A stretch of 64,000 nucleotides of DNA from Sellimonas catena (GCF_045063725.1 NZ_CP173695.1); one strand, 5' to 3'; numbered from the stretch's first letter, positions 1 through 7,735 are shown. Translations and numbers: made by a program. The notes: generated by a model from the letters alone, not told the origin.

Positions 1-53
1 CAAATTTGCCGGAACTGTCTATCTGCAAATCTTCTCCCTATTGCTAACGTATC

Positions 54-353
54 TTATTCCCTTTGCACATCTTTTCCATTTTTCATCTTTCTAAACGCTT
101 CAAGAATCAGAACGGAGCTTATCACGTGTTCAAAGAAATCAATAAATTCCTCAGAAGTAACATATAGTAACCTGTCAGTTCGAAATTCTCCCAAATGTAT
201 CCGCCCGTTCTTTTCGTCCACTAACGAAGGCATTTTCTTTCTTACATACTCAAGCACTTCCTGCACTTTTGCCCTGCCTTTGCGGCCGACATTAATTTTC
301 CCGCTGTGGTTTATAAAGCAACGCACTCCTTCTTTGGTATGACATAGTTCCAT
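54..353 (-). CDS. Hypothetical protein, 99 aa
   Basis: I do not recognise this protein. It is small, charged and has no signal peptide or membrane segment. The middle is Lys/Arg-rich (GRKGRAKVQEV) and the second half looks mostly helical. No strong ribosome site precedes the ATG, so the true start could lie further inside. It is the last of three leftward genes lying downstream of the disrupted tRNA-Arg gene. Such a place commonly collects accessory genes. A fragment of a longer gene is possible because the window begins just beyond its stop. Confidence 0.4.
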   Translation of the reverse strand: MELCHTKEGVRCFINHSGKINVGRKGRAKVQEVLEYVRKKMPSLVDEKNGRIHLGEFRTDRLLYVTSEEFIDFFEHVISSVLILEAFRKMKNGKDVQRE

Positions 354-403
354 ATTTGTATCTAATATTAATTGCAGCGCATGATGGCATCTATTCCCAT
401 CGT

Positions 404-1015
404 CTACTGCTGCGGCCAGTATCGTTTTTTCTTCAGATGCTCCCTGGTCTGTCTTCCTATATAGCTGTCATAATGTCTGCGTACATATGTGATATTCTCA
501 AGCGTCTTTAAATCCGGACGTGAAGAAAGTGTCATTGCCTGTGGTGTTTCATTACAGTTAGATCTGCACATCCGTTTGTATGAGGCAGGACATTCTGTCT
601 CTTTATATCCGGATCTCTGATCAAACCGAAATACTCTCAGATCACTTCCGTTCGTTGCGAAAGCAAATTCTGAATTTAAAGCTTCGGCATAGCGCAACAG
701 CTGAGCAATTACCTTCTCATCGATCGGAATATACGCTGCCTTGCACTCCACTACAGCCAGAATTGTATTTCCATCGGGCCGTAAAATCAGTATATCTGCC
801 CGGTCTCTTCGTTCCGGATATCCGTACCGCTTCATGGAAACTTCGGTCTGTATGTTTCTTAAAGGGATATGCAGTTTCCATCTGAAAAATTTGACCGTTG
901 TCTGCCGTTTGATTTTTTCCGGTGTTTTTAAGATGTACTTTTTCCTGCATTTATCATAAAAATACTTCTTCCCGTCAAATGTATATTCTCTGTGAAATGA
1001 GAGAAGTTTTTGCAT
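404..1015 (-). CDS. HSDR_N-type restriction endonuclease-like domain protein
   Basis: The 203-residue protein resembles the type I restriction enzyme R-subunit N-terminal domain (HSDR_N), a PD-(D/E)XK nuclease fold. Around residues 75-100 I see the expected acidic pattern, RADILIL followed by AVVECKA, where D, E and K would be the metal-binding and catalytic residues. It lacks the helicase part of HsdR, so it is a stand-alone domain. The ATG at 1015 follows AAAGGGGA; the longer frame upstream has no ribosome site. No HsdM or HsdS is nearby, so a role in restriction is unproven. Confidence 0.65.
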   Translation of the reverse strand: MQKLLSFHREYTFDGKKYFYDKCRKKYILKTPEKIKRQTTVKFFRWKLHIPLRNIQTEVSMKRYGYPERRDRADILILRPDGNTILAVVECKAAYIPIDEKVIAQLLRYAEALNSEFAFATNGSDLRVFRFDQRSGYKETECPASYKRMCRSNCNETPQAMTLSSRPDLKTLENITYVRRHYDSYIGRQTREHLKKKRYWPQQ

Positions 1016-1037
1016 AAAAATTCCCCTTTCAAAAAAT

Positions 1038-1084
1038 AAAAAGCAGGAACTGTTTCGCATTTTCAGCTAATAATTCCTGCTTTT
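1038..1084. terminator. Hairpin terminator between ORF6N gene and HSDR_N gene
   Basis: The arms AAAAAGCAGGAA and TTCCTGCTTTT surround a loop of about 23 bases, with A and T tracts on the two sides, so it could work in both directions. It follows the ORF6N gene on the minus strand. A near copy lies at 2180-2228. Confidence 0.7.
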
Positions 1085-1089
1085 GAAAC

Positions 1090-2058
1090 TCATTCCTCCG
1101 TTTCCAGTTCTAACCTCTGCAATATATCCCTGATGATCCCTGCATCTTGAATAAGGTTAATCCCAAAACACTTTTTTCCTGCATCCTTTAATGATGCTCC
1201 CACATGATAAGCTGTACCTCTATCAAGAATTAAAAAGCGATCATGGAACACCTTTGTGTATTTCACTTCCAGAGTTGGATACTGTGCATTGAAATTCTCC
1301 ACATCTGTTTTGGTAAGTCTTGTCCGTTTTTGAGTGTAGATTGTAACAGACACGTTTTCATTTTTCTTGGAGAGTAAATTTAATGTTCCCACATCCACAT
1401 ATCCATCTATCAGTGTAATTTCTTTTTCTGCCTTTTGTATCAGACTGACAATCAAACTGAATGCATCATAAATCTGACCATCAAAAAACACTTTCTGGCC
1501 AGCTTCCTCATGCCCGGATATGTACTCAAATATCTGCTCTAATTTCTCATCAGTCTGTTTCTGGTATTCCAGCTGTTTTAGTTCTATGTTGCTGATACGT
1601 TCAAAAAGCAAAGCGTTATTGGCTATAAAACGCCTCATCTCTACAAATGCATTCATAATATTGATACTAACTTGAATAGCAACATCGCTTCTTAAAACAG
1701 CCGATAACATTGCGATTCCCTGTTCAGTAAAAACATAAGGTAAATATCTTCTGCCACCTTTTTTGTTACCATTAGCATCCTCCTCTTTTGAGGTCACAAT
1801 TTGTGATCTCAAAGCCTCATACTCGTCTTTACTAATTTGAAACCTAAAACTATCCGGAAAGCGTGCTATATTTCTTTTTACAGCCTGATTAAAAACTCTT
1901 GTTTCCACCTGATACAACATGGCTAAATCGCTATCCAGCATAACCTGCTTATTGCGTATAACATAAATCATGCTCTTAATATTATAGTGTGCCACTTCAC
2001 TGCTTGGTTCTTGAGCTTTTTCATCAATAACTACCAATTCTTTTTCTGTTTTGCTCAT
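1090..2058 (-). CDS. ORF6N domain protein
   Basis: The 322-residue protein has an ORF6N DNA-binding domain, roughly residues 28-135 (from VIRNKQVMLDSDLAMLYQVE to YVFTEQGIAMLSAVLRS). This domain is common in phage antirepressors and mobile-element regulators. The C-terminal 120 residues (GQIYDAFSLIVSLIQKAEKE to the end) resemble a phospholipase-D-like or nuclease-associated module, including HDRFLILD, which looks like an HxK/HKD-type remnant. It is flanked on both sides by near-identical hairpins. The function is probably regulatory; the exact role is not known. Confidence 0.75.
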   Translation of the reverse strand: MSKTEKELVVIDEKAQEPSSEVAHYNIKSMIYVIRNKQVMLDSDLAMLYQVETRVFNQAVKRNIARFPDSFRFQISKDEYEALRSQIVTSKEEDANGNKKGGRRYLPYVFTEQGIAMLSAVLRSDVAIQVSINIMNAFVEMRRFIANNALLFERISNIELKQLEYQKQTDEKLEQIFEYISGHEEAGQKVFFDGQIYDAFSLIVSLIQKAEKEITLIDGYVDVGTLNLLSKKNENVSVTIYTQKRTRLTKTDVENFNAQYPTLEVKYTKVFHDRFLILDRGTAYHVGASLKDAGKKCFGINLIQDAGIIRDILQRLELETEE

Positions 2059-2179
2059 AGCTATACCTGCCTCTCGAATTTCAACGAATCAATTCAGCAC
2101 ACCAACGATCTCTTTCCCTATAAAGCAATTATACCATGTTGCAGGCTTTTTGCCTCCCTAAATCTACAAAGGACAAAGT

Positions 2180-2228
2180 AAAAAGCAGGAGATTATTTCG
2201 CCTTTTCGGCTGATAATTCCTGCTTTTA
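2180..2228. terminator. Native terminator of the disrupted tRNA-Arg gene
   Basis: The inverted repeat AAAAGCAGGA/TCCTGCTTTT begins six bases past the 3' end of the split tRNA-Arg on the minus strand. That is where the terminator of an intact tRNA gene would lie. It is a close copy of the hairpin at 1038-1084, including the loop (TTTCGCxTTTTCxGCTxATAA). Confidence 0.75.
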
Positions 2229-2233
2229 AAACC

Positions 2234-2275
2234 CGTTCCCGAGGTGATTCGAACACCCGACCTACCGCTTAGGAG
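2234..2275 (-). pseudogene. 3' half of split tRNA-Arg(CCU)
   Basis: Read on the minus strand this is the 3' half of a tRNA. It has the anticodon loop CTCCTAA, the 3' anticodon arm GCGGT, variable region AGGTC, T arm GGGTG-TTCGAAT-CACCT, acceptor strand CGGGAAC and discriminator G. No CCA is encoded. Upstream of the loop the sequence stops matching a tRNA and becomes ICE sequence. The missing 5' half lies 41.6 kb away at 43866-43905. Its acceptor strand GTTTCCG pairs along all seven positions with CGGGAAC (one G-U), and its ACCGC pairs with GCGGT. Confidence 0.92.
2268..2275. other. ICE attachment core, integrase-proximal end
   Basis: CTTAGGAG is the anticodon-loop sequence (CTCCTAAG on the tRNA strand) and is repeated at 43866-43873. 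To its left lies chromosomal tRNA sequence, to its right ICE sequence. The bases on either side differ between the two copies, so the identity block is exactly eight bases. Confidence 0.88.
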
Positions 2276-2671
2276 TAGACCCGATACGACATCGGGAAGT
2301 GGCATCTAATGCTTAAAAATGCTTGGAAATACAAGGTTTTTCAGCATTTCAAATCCCATCTGATACTACGCTGTGATAGCTAATTCAGAGGGATTTTACA
2401 CCGTCCGATTGGCTCGAAATTAGCAAGTCTTTCGATTTTTGGTGGACGTTGCAAGTGCAAGTAAATGTCACTATGTAACTTCTCGTGATGCGAAATGATA
2501 GGAAATCCTATTCATTCTCGTGTGAGGGTGCGGGTGTCCTTAGACACAGATTTCAGTCTGTTTTATATATCATTTCAAAATGAATTTTTCAACCAGAATT
2601 ATTAAGAATTTCAAAGGTTTTTCAGACTCAATGATTCTATGTAATTTAGACCCGCCGAAGCAGGTCTTTTT
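2276..2671. other. ICE left-end non-coding region
   Basis: About 400 bases without a convincing gene. I see repeated AATGCTT/AGCATTT words between 2308 and 2356, which may be integrase or excisionase arm sites. A rightward terminator-like hairpin (AGACC, ten bases, GGTCT, then a T run) lies at 2648-2674 and could block transcription entering from the chromosome. Arm-site assignment is inference. Confidence 0.45.
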
Positions 2672-2977
2672 TTATTTCAGCATAATCTCTCTATCCTCAG
2701 CGCCGAGCATATAAGCACCCTTGGCAAAAGCATCCCTTGCAAGAAGCTCTGCTACATCAACCCTATCGAACAGCATCCATATTTCTTTCTCTTTCGGAGT
2801 CAGTTCATGGCTATGGTCAAACAAATGCTCAAGTCCCAATCCTTCAAGCAATGCCGACTTTGCTGCTTTGTATTCCTCAGCTCTGCCAACATATTCGTCG
2901 TTCCTTTCCTTGGAAAATGCCTCGATATTGTCAGCTCTCAGATGCTCGTAATACTCGTCCATAAAGATTCTATCCAT
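2672..2977 (-). CDS. Small ICE protein, DUF6809-like
   Basis: This 101-residue acidic helical protein has the layout of the short DUF6809-type proteins of Firmicutes ICEs. It has a conserved-looking C-terminal helix, ARDAFAKGAYMLGAED. The start at 2977 is chosen because GGAGG lies 9 bases upstream; the longer frame has no such site. It lies past the terminator of the integrase gene, at the extreme end of the element. The role is unknown. Confidence 0.6.
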   Translation of the reverse strand: MDRIFMDEYYEHLRADNIEAFSKERNDEYVGRAEEYKAAKSALLEGLGLEHLFDHSHELTPKEKEIWMLFDRVDVAELLARDAFAKGAYMLGAEDREIMLK

Positions 2978-3002
2978 ACTCGTTGACCTCCATAACAAAA
3001 AA

Positions 3003-3056
3003 ATAAGGGCAGACCCTTTTACAGCTATTGTAGCTATGTAAAAGGATCTGCCCTTG
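3003..3056 (-). terminator. Terminator after integrase gene
   Basis: Long arms AAGGGCAGAcCCTTTTACA and TGTAAAAGGATCTGCCCTT enclose a 14-base loop. A T run follows on the minus strand, directly after the integrase stop. Confidence 0.85.
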
Positions 3057-3062
3057 CAGTTA

Positions 3063-4436
3063 CTATAATGTTTTTGCCAGCGACTTCAGGAGTGCTGCCA
3101 TTTCCGGATTTTGCAGAAGCTTCAGAAGAAGTTCTTTATCATCAGCGGAGCTTTCCGTTGCGGCTGGTTGAACCGGCTCAGGCGTTGCCTGTCTGCCTGA
3201 GTAGAACGCAGCTTCCATTCTTTCAGCGTTCAGTCTGCGGTCATCGTCGATGATATGGGAGTAAACATCCGCTACCATCTTGACCTGTGCATGACCGGAA
3301 TCGCCTTGAACGGATTTCATATCGCCGCCGTTCAGCTTCAGCTTGTAAGTGATACTGGAATGTCGGAGACTATGGAAAACCACTTTCGGCAGTCCCTTCT
3401 CCTCAATCAGCTTATTGAAAGCACGGTTGATAACCTGCCCCTCAATCGGCTTGCCATTGGAAGAACAGAAAACCAGATTGAAGTCTACGAACTCGTCACC
3501 GAAAAGGTCTTTCAGTTCTTCGATGTCAGCCTTTCGCTGTACCAACATTTCCGCTACGGTTTTCGGTAAGAACACCTTGCGGACACTTGTTTTGGTCTTA
3601 GGAGTTTTGAGAACCAATGCGGTATGCGTACTGGCGAAGGTCGGTGGGAACTTGAACATGATGTCCTTACCGTCCAGATCTGCCATCGCTTCACGATTTA
3701 CTCTCTGCAACTCCTTTTCAACGAAGATGCTTGCCTGACCAAGTTCAATACTGGTGGGGGAAATGTCAATACAGTCCCAGGTAAGCCCCAGAAGCTCGCC
3801 CATTCGCAGGGAACAGGAGAAGGCAAGGTTAATAGCCAGACGAAGAATATCATCGTCACAGGCTTCCAGAGCCTTCTGGAGCACTTCTGCTGTCCAGATA
3901 TCCCTGGTCTTGTGTTCTTCTTTCGGCAGCGTAGCGTGCTCCACAGGGTTTCTGGTCATCAATTCCCACTTGACCGCTTGATTGAAAGCATTTCGCAATG
4001 TCTTGTGAACCTCTCGGACAGTATGCGGAGTCAGATATTCTGTACGGGCTTTTACATACTTAGAAGAAACCGCTTTGACAGAAAGCAAATCTCGGTAATA
4101 CTTGTCCATGATTCTCGGCGTGACATCCTCCAGCTTCATATCACCGATGAGGGGACGAATATAGTTTGCAATCAGGCTCTTTCTGCTTTCATAGGTAGAC
4201 ATCGCCCAGGTGTTCACACCATAGATTGACATATACTCATCCAAAAGATCATTGACGGTTTTAGCAGAAGGGGGAATAAAGGTTCCGGACTCCTGCTCAT
4301 ATTCAACCTGCAACTTCCTTTTCTTTGCTTCGGCATTCGTTTCAAAGGTTTCCCACTTCTGACGCTTGTTGCCGTTCTCATCGGTGTATGTATAAACCAC
4401 AGAATACTTCTTTTTTCTCTTAACGATAGATGCCAT
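3063..4436 (-). CDS. int: Tyrosine integrase of the ICE
   Basis: This 457-residue tyrosine recombinase would catalyse integration and excision at the tRNA-Arg anticodon loop. It has an N-terminal arm-binding part (1-55), a SAM-like core-binding domain (about 60-170) and a catalytic domain (180-400). The catalytic set is visible: R211 (SLRMGELLGL), H355 and R358 (HSLRH), H382 (SGH) and Y392 (VYSHI). A 55-residue tail after the tyrosine is longer than usual. The ATG at 4436 follows AAAGGAG. The upstream HTH gene is four bases away, so the two are probably co-expressed. Confidence 0.95.
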   Translation of the reverse strand: MASIVKRKKKYSVVYTYTDENGNKRQKWETFETNAEAKKRKLQVEYEQESGTFIPPSAKTVNDLLDEYMSIYGVNTWAMSTYESRKSLIANYIRPLIGDMKLEDVTPRIMDKYYRDLLSVKAVSSKYVKARTEYLTPHTVREVHKTLRNAFNQAVKWELMTRNPVEHATLPKEEHKTRDIWTAEVLQKALEACDDDILRLAINLAFSCSLRMGELLGLTWDCIDISPTSIELGQASIFVEKELQRVNREAMADLDGKDIMFKFPPTFASTHTALVLKTPKTKTSVRKVFLPKTVAEMLVQRKADIEELKDLFGDEFVDFNLVFCSSNGKPIEGQVINRAFNKLIEEKGLPKVVFHSLRHSSITYKLKLNGGDMKSVQGDSGHAQVKMVADVYSHIIDDDRRLNAERMEAAFYSGRQATPEPVQPAATESSADDKELLLKLLQNPEMAALLKSLAKTL

Positions 4437-4440
4437 GTAA

Positions 4441-5064
4441 TCAGCTCCTTTCCTGTCTATCTTCCGCTAACTGGTAGCGGGTCTGATTGTGATACCATTT
4501 TTCAAAGCTCTCTTTGGTAGCTCGCTTATACCTGCCAACCTTGATAAGCTCAAAATCTTCATTGGCAACGATATAGTAAATGGTCTGACGATGTACCCCA
4601 AGCATTCTTGCCATTTCCGGCAGACCGTAGGTGGATGCCATAATATCTGCATCCAGTTCCTGATCCTCTACCGTGCGGTAATCGGTTTGAGAAGCATACC
4701 ATCTTTCAAAGCTCTCCTTTGTCACTCTGCGCTTGCCCAGGACATCGACCACATCAAAATGCCCTTTGGCAACCAGTTCGTAAGCAGTCGCTTCTTTCAG
4801 CCCAAGGCGCTGTCCAAGCTCCTCCATTGAATATGTAGTTTTCTTCAATTCCTCGCCGGGAGGGGTTCCATCGACCTTCTGGTATTTGAACTGATTGGCA
4901 TACCATTCTTCAAAGCTGTCGATCATCACCCTCATGGTGTTGCCGACAAGAATGGTTTTGAAGTAATTCTTCTTAATGAGCCAGTATGACTCCGTTTTAC
5001 CAAGACCGAGCATCCTGCCCATTTCCAGAACAGACATACTCGTGCGTTTTCTCATTTCCGCCAT
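4441..5064 (-). CDS. Triple helix-turn-helix DNA-binding protein
   Basis: This 207-residue protein contains three tandem copies of an excisionase/MerR-like HTH unit of about 68 residues. Each unit begins with a helix-turn-helix (SVLEMGRMLGLGKTESYWLI, then YSMEELGQRLGLKEATAYEL, then YGLPEMARMLGVHRQTIYYI) and ends in SFExWYxxQxxYQ. The 78-residue protein at 5182 is a single copy of the same unit. Position directly upstream of int suggests a recombination directionality factor or a multi-site architectural DNA binder. That role is inferred from position. GGAGG lies 6 bases before the ATG. Confidence 0.8.
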   Translation of the reverse strand: MAEMRKRTSMSVLEMGRMLGLGKTESYWLIKKNYFKTILVGNTMRVMIDSFEEWYANQFKYQKVDGTPPGEELKKTTYSMEELGQRLGLKEATAYELVAKGHFDVVDVLGKRRVTKESFERWYASQTDYRTVEDQELDADIMASTYGLPEMARMLGVHRQTIYYIVANEDFELIKVGRYKRATKESFEKWYHNQTRYQLAEDRQERS

Positions 5065-5083
5065 CGTACAACCTCCTATGTAA

Positions 5084-5121
5084 AAAATGTAGCCATGTGT
5101 TTCTTGTCATGGCTACATTTT
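5084..5121. terminator. Terminator between the two HTH genes
   Basis: A perfect 14-bp stem, AAAATGTAGCCATG/CATGGCTACATTTT, with a 10-base loop. It ends the MazF-HTH transcript and separates it from the triple-HTH-int pair. Confidence 0.8.
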
Positions 5122-5181
5122 ATCGAACTCTCAATATGTTTTGAAGTTTGTCGCCGGGTTGTACGACGCCCTTGACAAATC

Positions 5182-5418
5182 TTACATTTGATGATCCAAC
5201 CACTCATCAAAACTCTTTTTGGAGATTCTGATACTGCCACCGATGCGGACGCTATGGAAAACTTTCTTTTTCACAAGGTTGTATGCGCTGGTTCTGCTGA
5301 TGCCCAGAATATCCTGAATCTCATCAACCGTATAGGTTCTCTTATCAAACTGAACTGCGTTAGCAGCCATCGCTTCTTCGGTGCGCTGATTCATGGCAGC
5401 GATTCTTTCTTCAAACAT
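5182..5418 (-). CDS. Excisionase-like single HTH protein
   Basis: This 78-residue protein carries a helix-turn-helix of the excisionase/DNA-binding family (YTVDEIQDILGISRTSAYNL) and ends in SFDEWLDHQM, like the repeats of the protein at 4441. It begins seven bases after the MazF-like stop codon and has GGAGTG before its ATG, so it is in one operon with the toxin. It may be the ICE excisionase or the regulator of the toxin gene. Sequence alone does not separate these options. Confidence 0.8.
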   Translation of the reverse strand: MFEERIAAMNQRTEEAMAANAVQFDKRTYTVDEIQDILGISRTSAYNLVKKKVFHSVRIGGSIRISKKSFDEWLDHQM

Positions 5419-5424
5419 TTATGT

Positions 5425-5832
5425 TCACTCCTTCGCTCTCTTTGCTTTATGTTTTGGGGAACGCTTTTTCAGCTGTTCCATTGCCAGGCTGACAGATAAG
5501 GCTTTCTCAATCGCTACCATTTCACGGGGCGTTACCTTACCTAAGTAATTATCAATCCTGCTTTTATCAATGGTACGAATCTGTTCCAGCTGAACAACGG
5601 ACGCTTCTTTGAATGCAGGATTGTCGTAAATAACAAAGTGCGTCGGCATATTCGCTTTCTTATGGATTCTGGTGGTGACCGTTGCCACAATCAATGTGGG
5701 AGCGTGTTTATTACCGGTATCGTTCTGAATGACGATAACCGGACGGATGCCGCCTTGTTCCGACCCAACTACCGGGTCCAGCTTGGCGCAATAAATATCA
5801 CCACGGCAATATACCCAATTTTCTTTCATCAT
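5425..5832 (-). CDS. MazF/PemK-family toxin-like protein
   Basis: This 135-residue protein has the PemK/MazF fold signature. It opens with RGDIYCAKLDPVVGSEQGGIRPVIVIQND and continues with PTLIVATVT and a hydrophobic EQIRTIDKSRI segment, as in sequence-specific mRNA endoribonucleases. The conserved R in GGIRPV and the T of the central strand are present. A C-terminal basic tail (KKRSPKHKAKRAK) extends past the fold. No MazE-like antitoxin lies beside it. GGAGGT precedes the ATG at 5832. A role in ICE stabilisation is inference. Confidence 0.88.
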   Translation of the reverse strand: MMKENWVYCRGDIYCAKLDPVVGSEQGGIRPVIVIQNDTGNKHAPTLIVATVTTRIHKKANMPTHFVIYDNPAFKEASVVQLEQIRTIDKSRIDNYLGKVTPREMVAIEKALSVSLAMEQLKKRSPKHKAKRAKE

Positions 5833-5839
5833 GTGCCAT

Positions 5840-6346
5840 GACCTCCTTTCGTTGGCTATGTAATAACTGACTGCCAGAAAGGAATCAGGCAGTCAGTCCA
5901 AAAGTCTATGTGTCCCATATTTGCCACGCACCCCTGGGAAAGAGGGCTTACGCCCTCAGGGAATCACCGAACGACTGATTGCGAATCAGTTCCATAGGAA
6001 TCTAACCTCTGCCGGGTTCTCCGCCAGCTCCGTAGAGAAGTATCTTTAATCCTGTTGCTTTCATGGCCGTATTGGGAGCAACCCAATATTTACAAGCCAG
6101 TATTGATCGCTGGCATCGGGAGAGAGACAAGCGCTTAATTTATAGAAGAAAGTCGTTCTGTTTCTCTATCCGATACGTCTCGGCGTACCGCTGATGTGGC
6201 TGATGCTCTCGCACCGGCAACAGGAACGTATTCGATGACTGTGTATTCAGTTTTCAAGGATCAAGCAGCCGATTTTCTTTGGCTGTATCTAAATTGTACC
6301 TGTTCCTCATGCAAGTTTTTATTGCCTCGTAGGTATAGTTTTGAGG
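5840..6346. other. Structured non-coding region upstream of mazF-like gene
   Basis: About 500 bases with no supported gene but several clean inverted repeats in a row: GAGGGC-4-GCCCTC (5942-5957), ACTGATT-3-AATCAGT (5974-5990), ATTGGG-5-CCCAAT (6071-6087) and GCCAG-9-CTGGC (6096-6114). A weaker AGCxGCC/GGCTGT pair lies near 6266-6288. The chain suggests a structured leader RNA or a recombination or processing site for the leftward operon. The only reading frame I noted (20 codons from 6064, minus) has no ribosome site. Confidence 0.55.
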
Positions 6347-6562
6347 TTATTCACGACCTAAAAATATGTAATCAAGGGTTGTCTCAAAGCGCACAACCAG
6401 TTCGATTGCCAAATCAATAGAGATACCTCTGTTGCCGGTTTCAATTCGTGCAATGGTGTTTGCGGCAACACCTAACTGCTCCGCAAGCTGTTCCTGTGTA
6501 AGCCCATGTTCCTTTCTCAAGGCTTTAATTCTTTTTCCGCTTTCAACCAAGTCGTAATACAT
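6347..6562 (-). CDS. Short XRE-family repressor
   Basis: This 71-residue protein is a single Cro/CI-type helix-turn-helix (GKRIKALRKEHGLTQEQLAE, then QLGVAANTIARIETGNRGIS). It ends in ETTLDYIFLGRE, typical of small XRE regulators of mobile elements. The start at 6562 is chosen because GGAGGA lies six bases upstream; the longer frame to 6652 has no ribosome site. It stands alone between two non-coding regions and may control the mazF-HTH unit downstream. Confidence 0.85.
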   Translation of the reverse strand: MYYDLVESGKRIKALRKEHGLTQEQLAEQLGVAANTIARIETGNRGISIDLAIELVVRFETTLDYIFLGRE

Positions 6563-6673
6563 TTTCGTTCCTCCGTGTTTTTGAATTTGTGAAGTTGCAA
6601 AATCAAAAACAGCGGGAGGAGATCGTGCCCGATTCTCAATACCCTTTGCCATCTGCCTGTCCTCCTTGCAGGC

Positions 6674-6708
6674 ATAAAAAAAGAGCCGGAGTAAATTACT
6701 CCAAGCTC
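6674..6708 (-). terminator. Terminator 2 after 6915 gene
   Basis: The stem GAGCxxGGAGTAA/TTACTCCxxGCTC is followed on the minus strand by seven T. It is the second of two terminators in series after the gene at 6915, and isolates the short XRE gene. Confidence 0.75.
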
Positions 6709-6753
6709 TCGTTCATGCCTTTGTGTTAATTATGGGGGAAAATAGGCAGGTAT

Positions 6754-6787
6754 AAAAAAAGCCCCGTACCCATTACAGGCACGAGGC
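6754..6787 (-). terminator. Terminator 1 after 6915 gene
   Basis: On the minus strand GCCTCGT and ACGGGGC form a stem followed by seven T. A separate 23-base palindrome, GGATTTTAGT-3-ACTAAAATCC, lies at 6888-6910 between this and the stop codon of the 6915 gene. Confidence 0.7.
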
Positions 6788-6914
6788 GTAACTCTCTCTA
6801 TTCAATTTTATGCCGCTATCTCCCAGCATAGCCATTTTAACACTGGACAAGTCGGACTTTCAGTAGGGGAACCGTCGTATTTTCATCGGATTTTAGTCGG
6901 ACTAAAATCCTGTC

Positions 6915-7478
6915 TTAGCATTCACAATAACACAATGCTTCTTCCTCCCGGGCACTTTCCAGGAAATCTTTCAATTTAGGAATGGCTGTTCCCCAAAGTG
7001 ACAGACCAAATAACAGTATCGCTTCTTTCTTTCGGTCATAGTAGGTGCTGCGTTCCATATTCAAAACCTCCAGCATTTCTGATTCCCTGTACTTGAAGCG
7101 GTTGAGATATGCCTTTGAGATAATCTCACAGTACAGAGCGCCTTTATCTGGATATTCTCTGATTTTCAACATAGCCATATCTACCAGTTCAATGATCCAC
7201 TTTGTCTCAAATAAGCTGCGAATGCGTTCTTCAAATCGTTCTCTCGCTTCATCCGGAGCAAAGTTCTCCAGATAAATCAATGCACCATCTAAGCTGTCAC
7301 CGTAAGTACAAATAAGGGTATCACATACATCATTCGCACGATCAATGGTAGACCAGCACACCTCTCGATATATGGATAAAATCAGCTTTGCTCTTTCATA
7401 CAGAACCTTCTCGTCAATGTTCTGCATCCGGCAAAGCATTCGAATACTGCTTAATACCTGTGTATTATATCTGCTCAT
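6915..7478 (-). CDS. Putative phage-type transcription regulator, unassigned
   Basis: This 187-residue protein is mainly helical and acidic. Its C-terminal third has a region like the DNA-binding end of ArpU/RinA-type late-gene activators (ESEMLEVLNMERSTYYDRKKEAILLFGLSLWG). It ends in a Cys pair (CYCEC). It is transcribed leftward from the promoter at 7686-7713, which points at the ImmR-like repressor gene. I infer an activator or excision-control gene normally held off by the repressor. The family assignment is tentative. Confidence 0.5.
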   Translation of the reverse strand: MSRYNTQVLSSIRMLCRMQNIDEKVLYERAKLILSIYREVCWSTIDRANDVCDTLICTYGDSLDGALIYLENFAPDEARERFEERIRSLFETKWIIELVDMAMLKIREYPDKGALYCEIISKAYLNRFKYRESEMLEVLNMERSTYYDRKKEAILLFGLSLWGTAIPKLKDFLESAREEEALCYCEC

Positions 7479-7561
7479 TCAGAATCTCCTTTCAGCCTAA
7501 TCCATAAAATAAGAATTCCTTTCTAACTCCTGTCACTTGGCTAAAGGGAAACAAATACCAT

Positions 7562-7735
7562 GGGACAAGAATGACTATAACTTCCGATATTTGATTAAAA
7601 TAACAGAAGTGAAATCGGAAGTTCTTGACTTTATAAAAGTTCCGATATATAATTAAGTGGAATTAAAACTTCTGTTATGATTCTTATTATAGCATTTTCC
7701 AGAAGTTTGTCAACAAATAATCGGAAGTTACGAAT
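7562..7735. promoter_or_regulatory. Repressor switch: face-to-face promoters with operator repeats
   Basis: A rightward promoter, TTGACT (7625-7630), 17 bases, TATAAT (7648-7653), leads to the repressor at 7765. A leftward promoter, TTGACA (7713-7708), 16 bases, TATAAT (7691-7686), leads to the gene at 6915. The motif AACTTCCGAT recurs at 7579-7588, inverted at 7613-7623 and 7719-7730, and as the variant AGTTCCGAT at 7638-7646 inside the rightward promoter spacer. A second pair, TAACAGAAGT (7601-7610) and ACTTCTGTTA (7668-7677), is also present. The two transcripts cross each other, as in phage-like lysogeny switches. Confidence 0.82.

Noticed and set aside
6002..6064. A 20-codon frame (MKATGLKILLYGAGGEPGRG) in the structured region
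   Set aside because: No ribosome site and no similarity I know; hairpins explain the region better.
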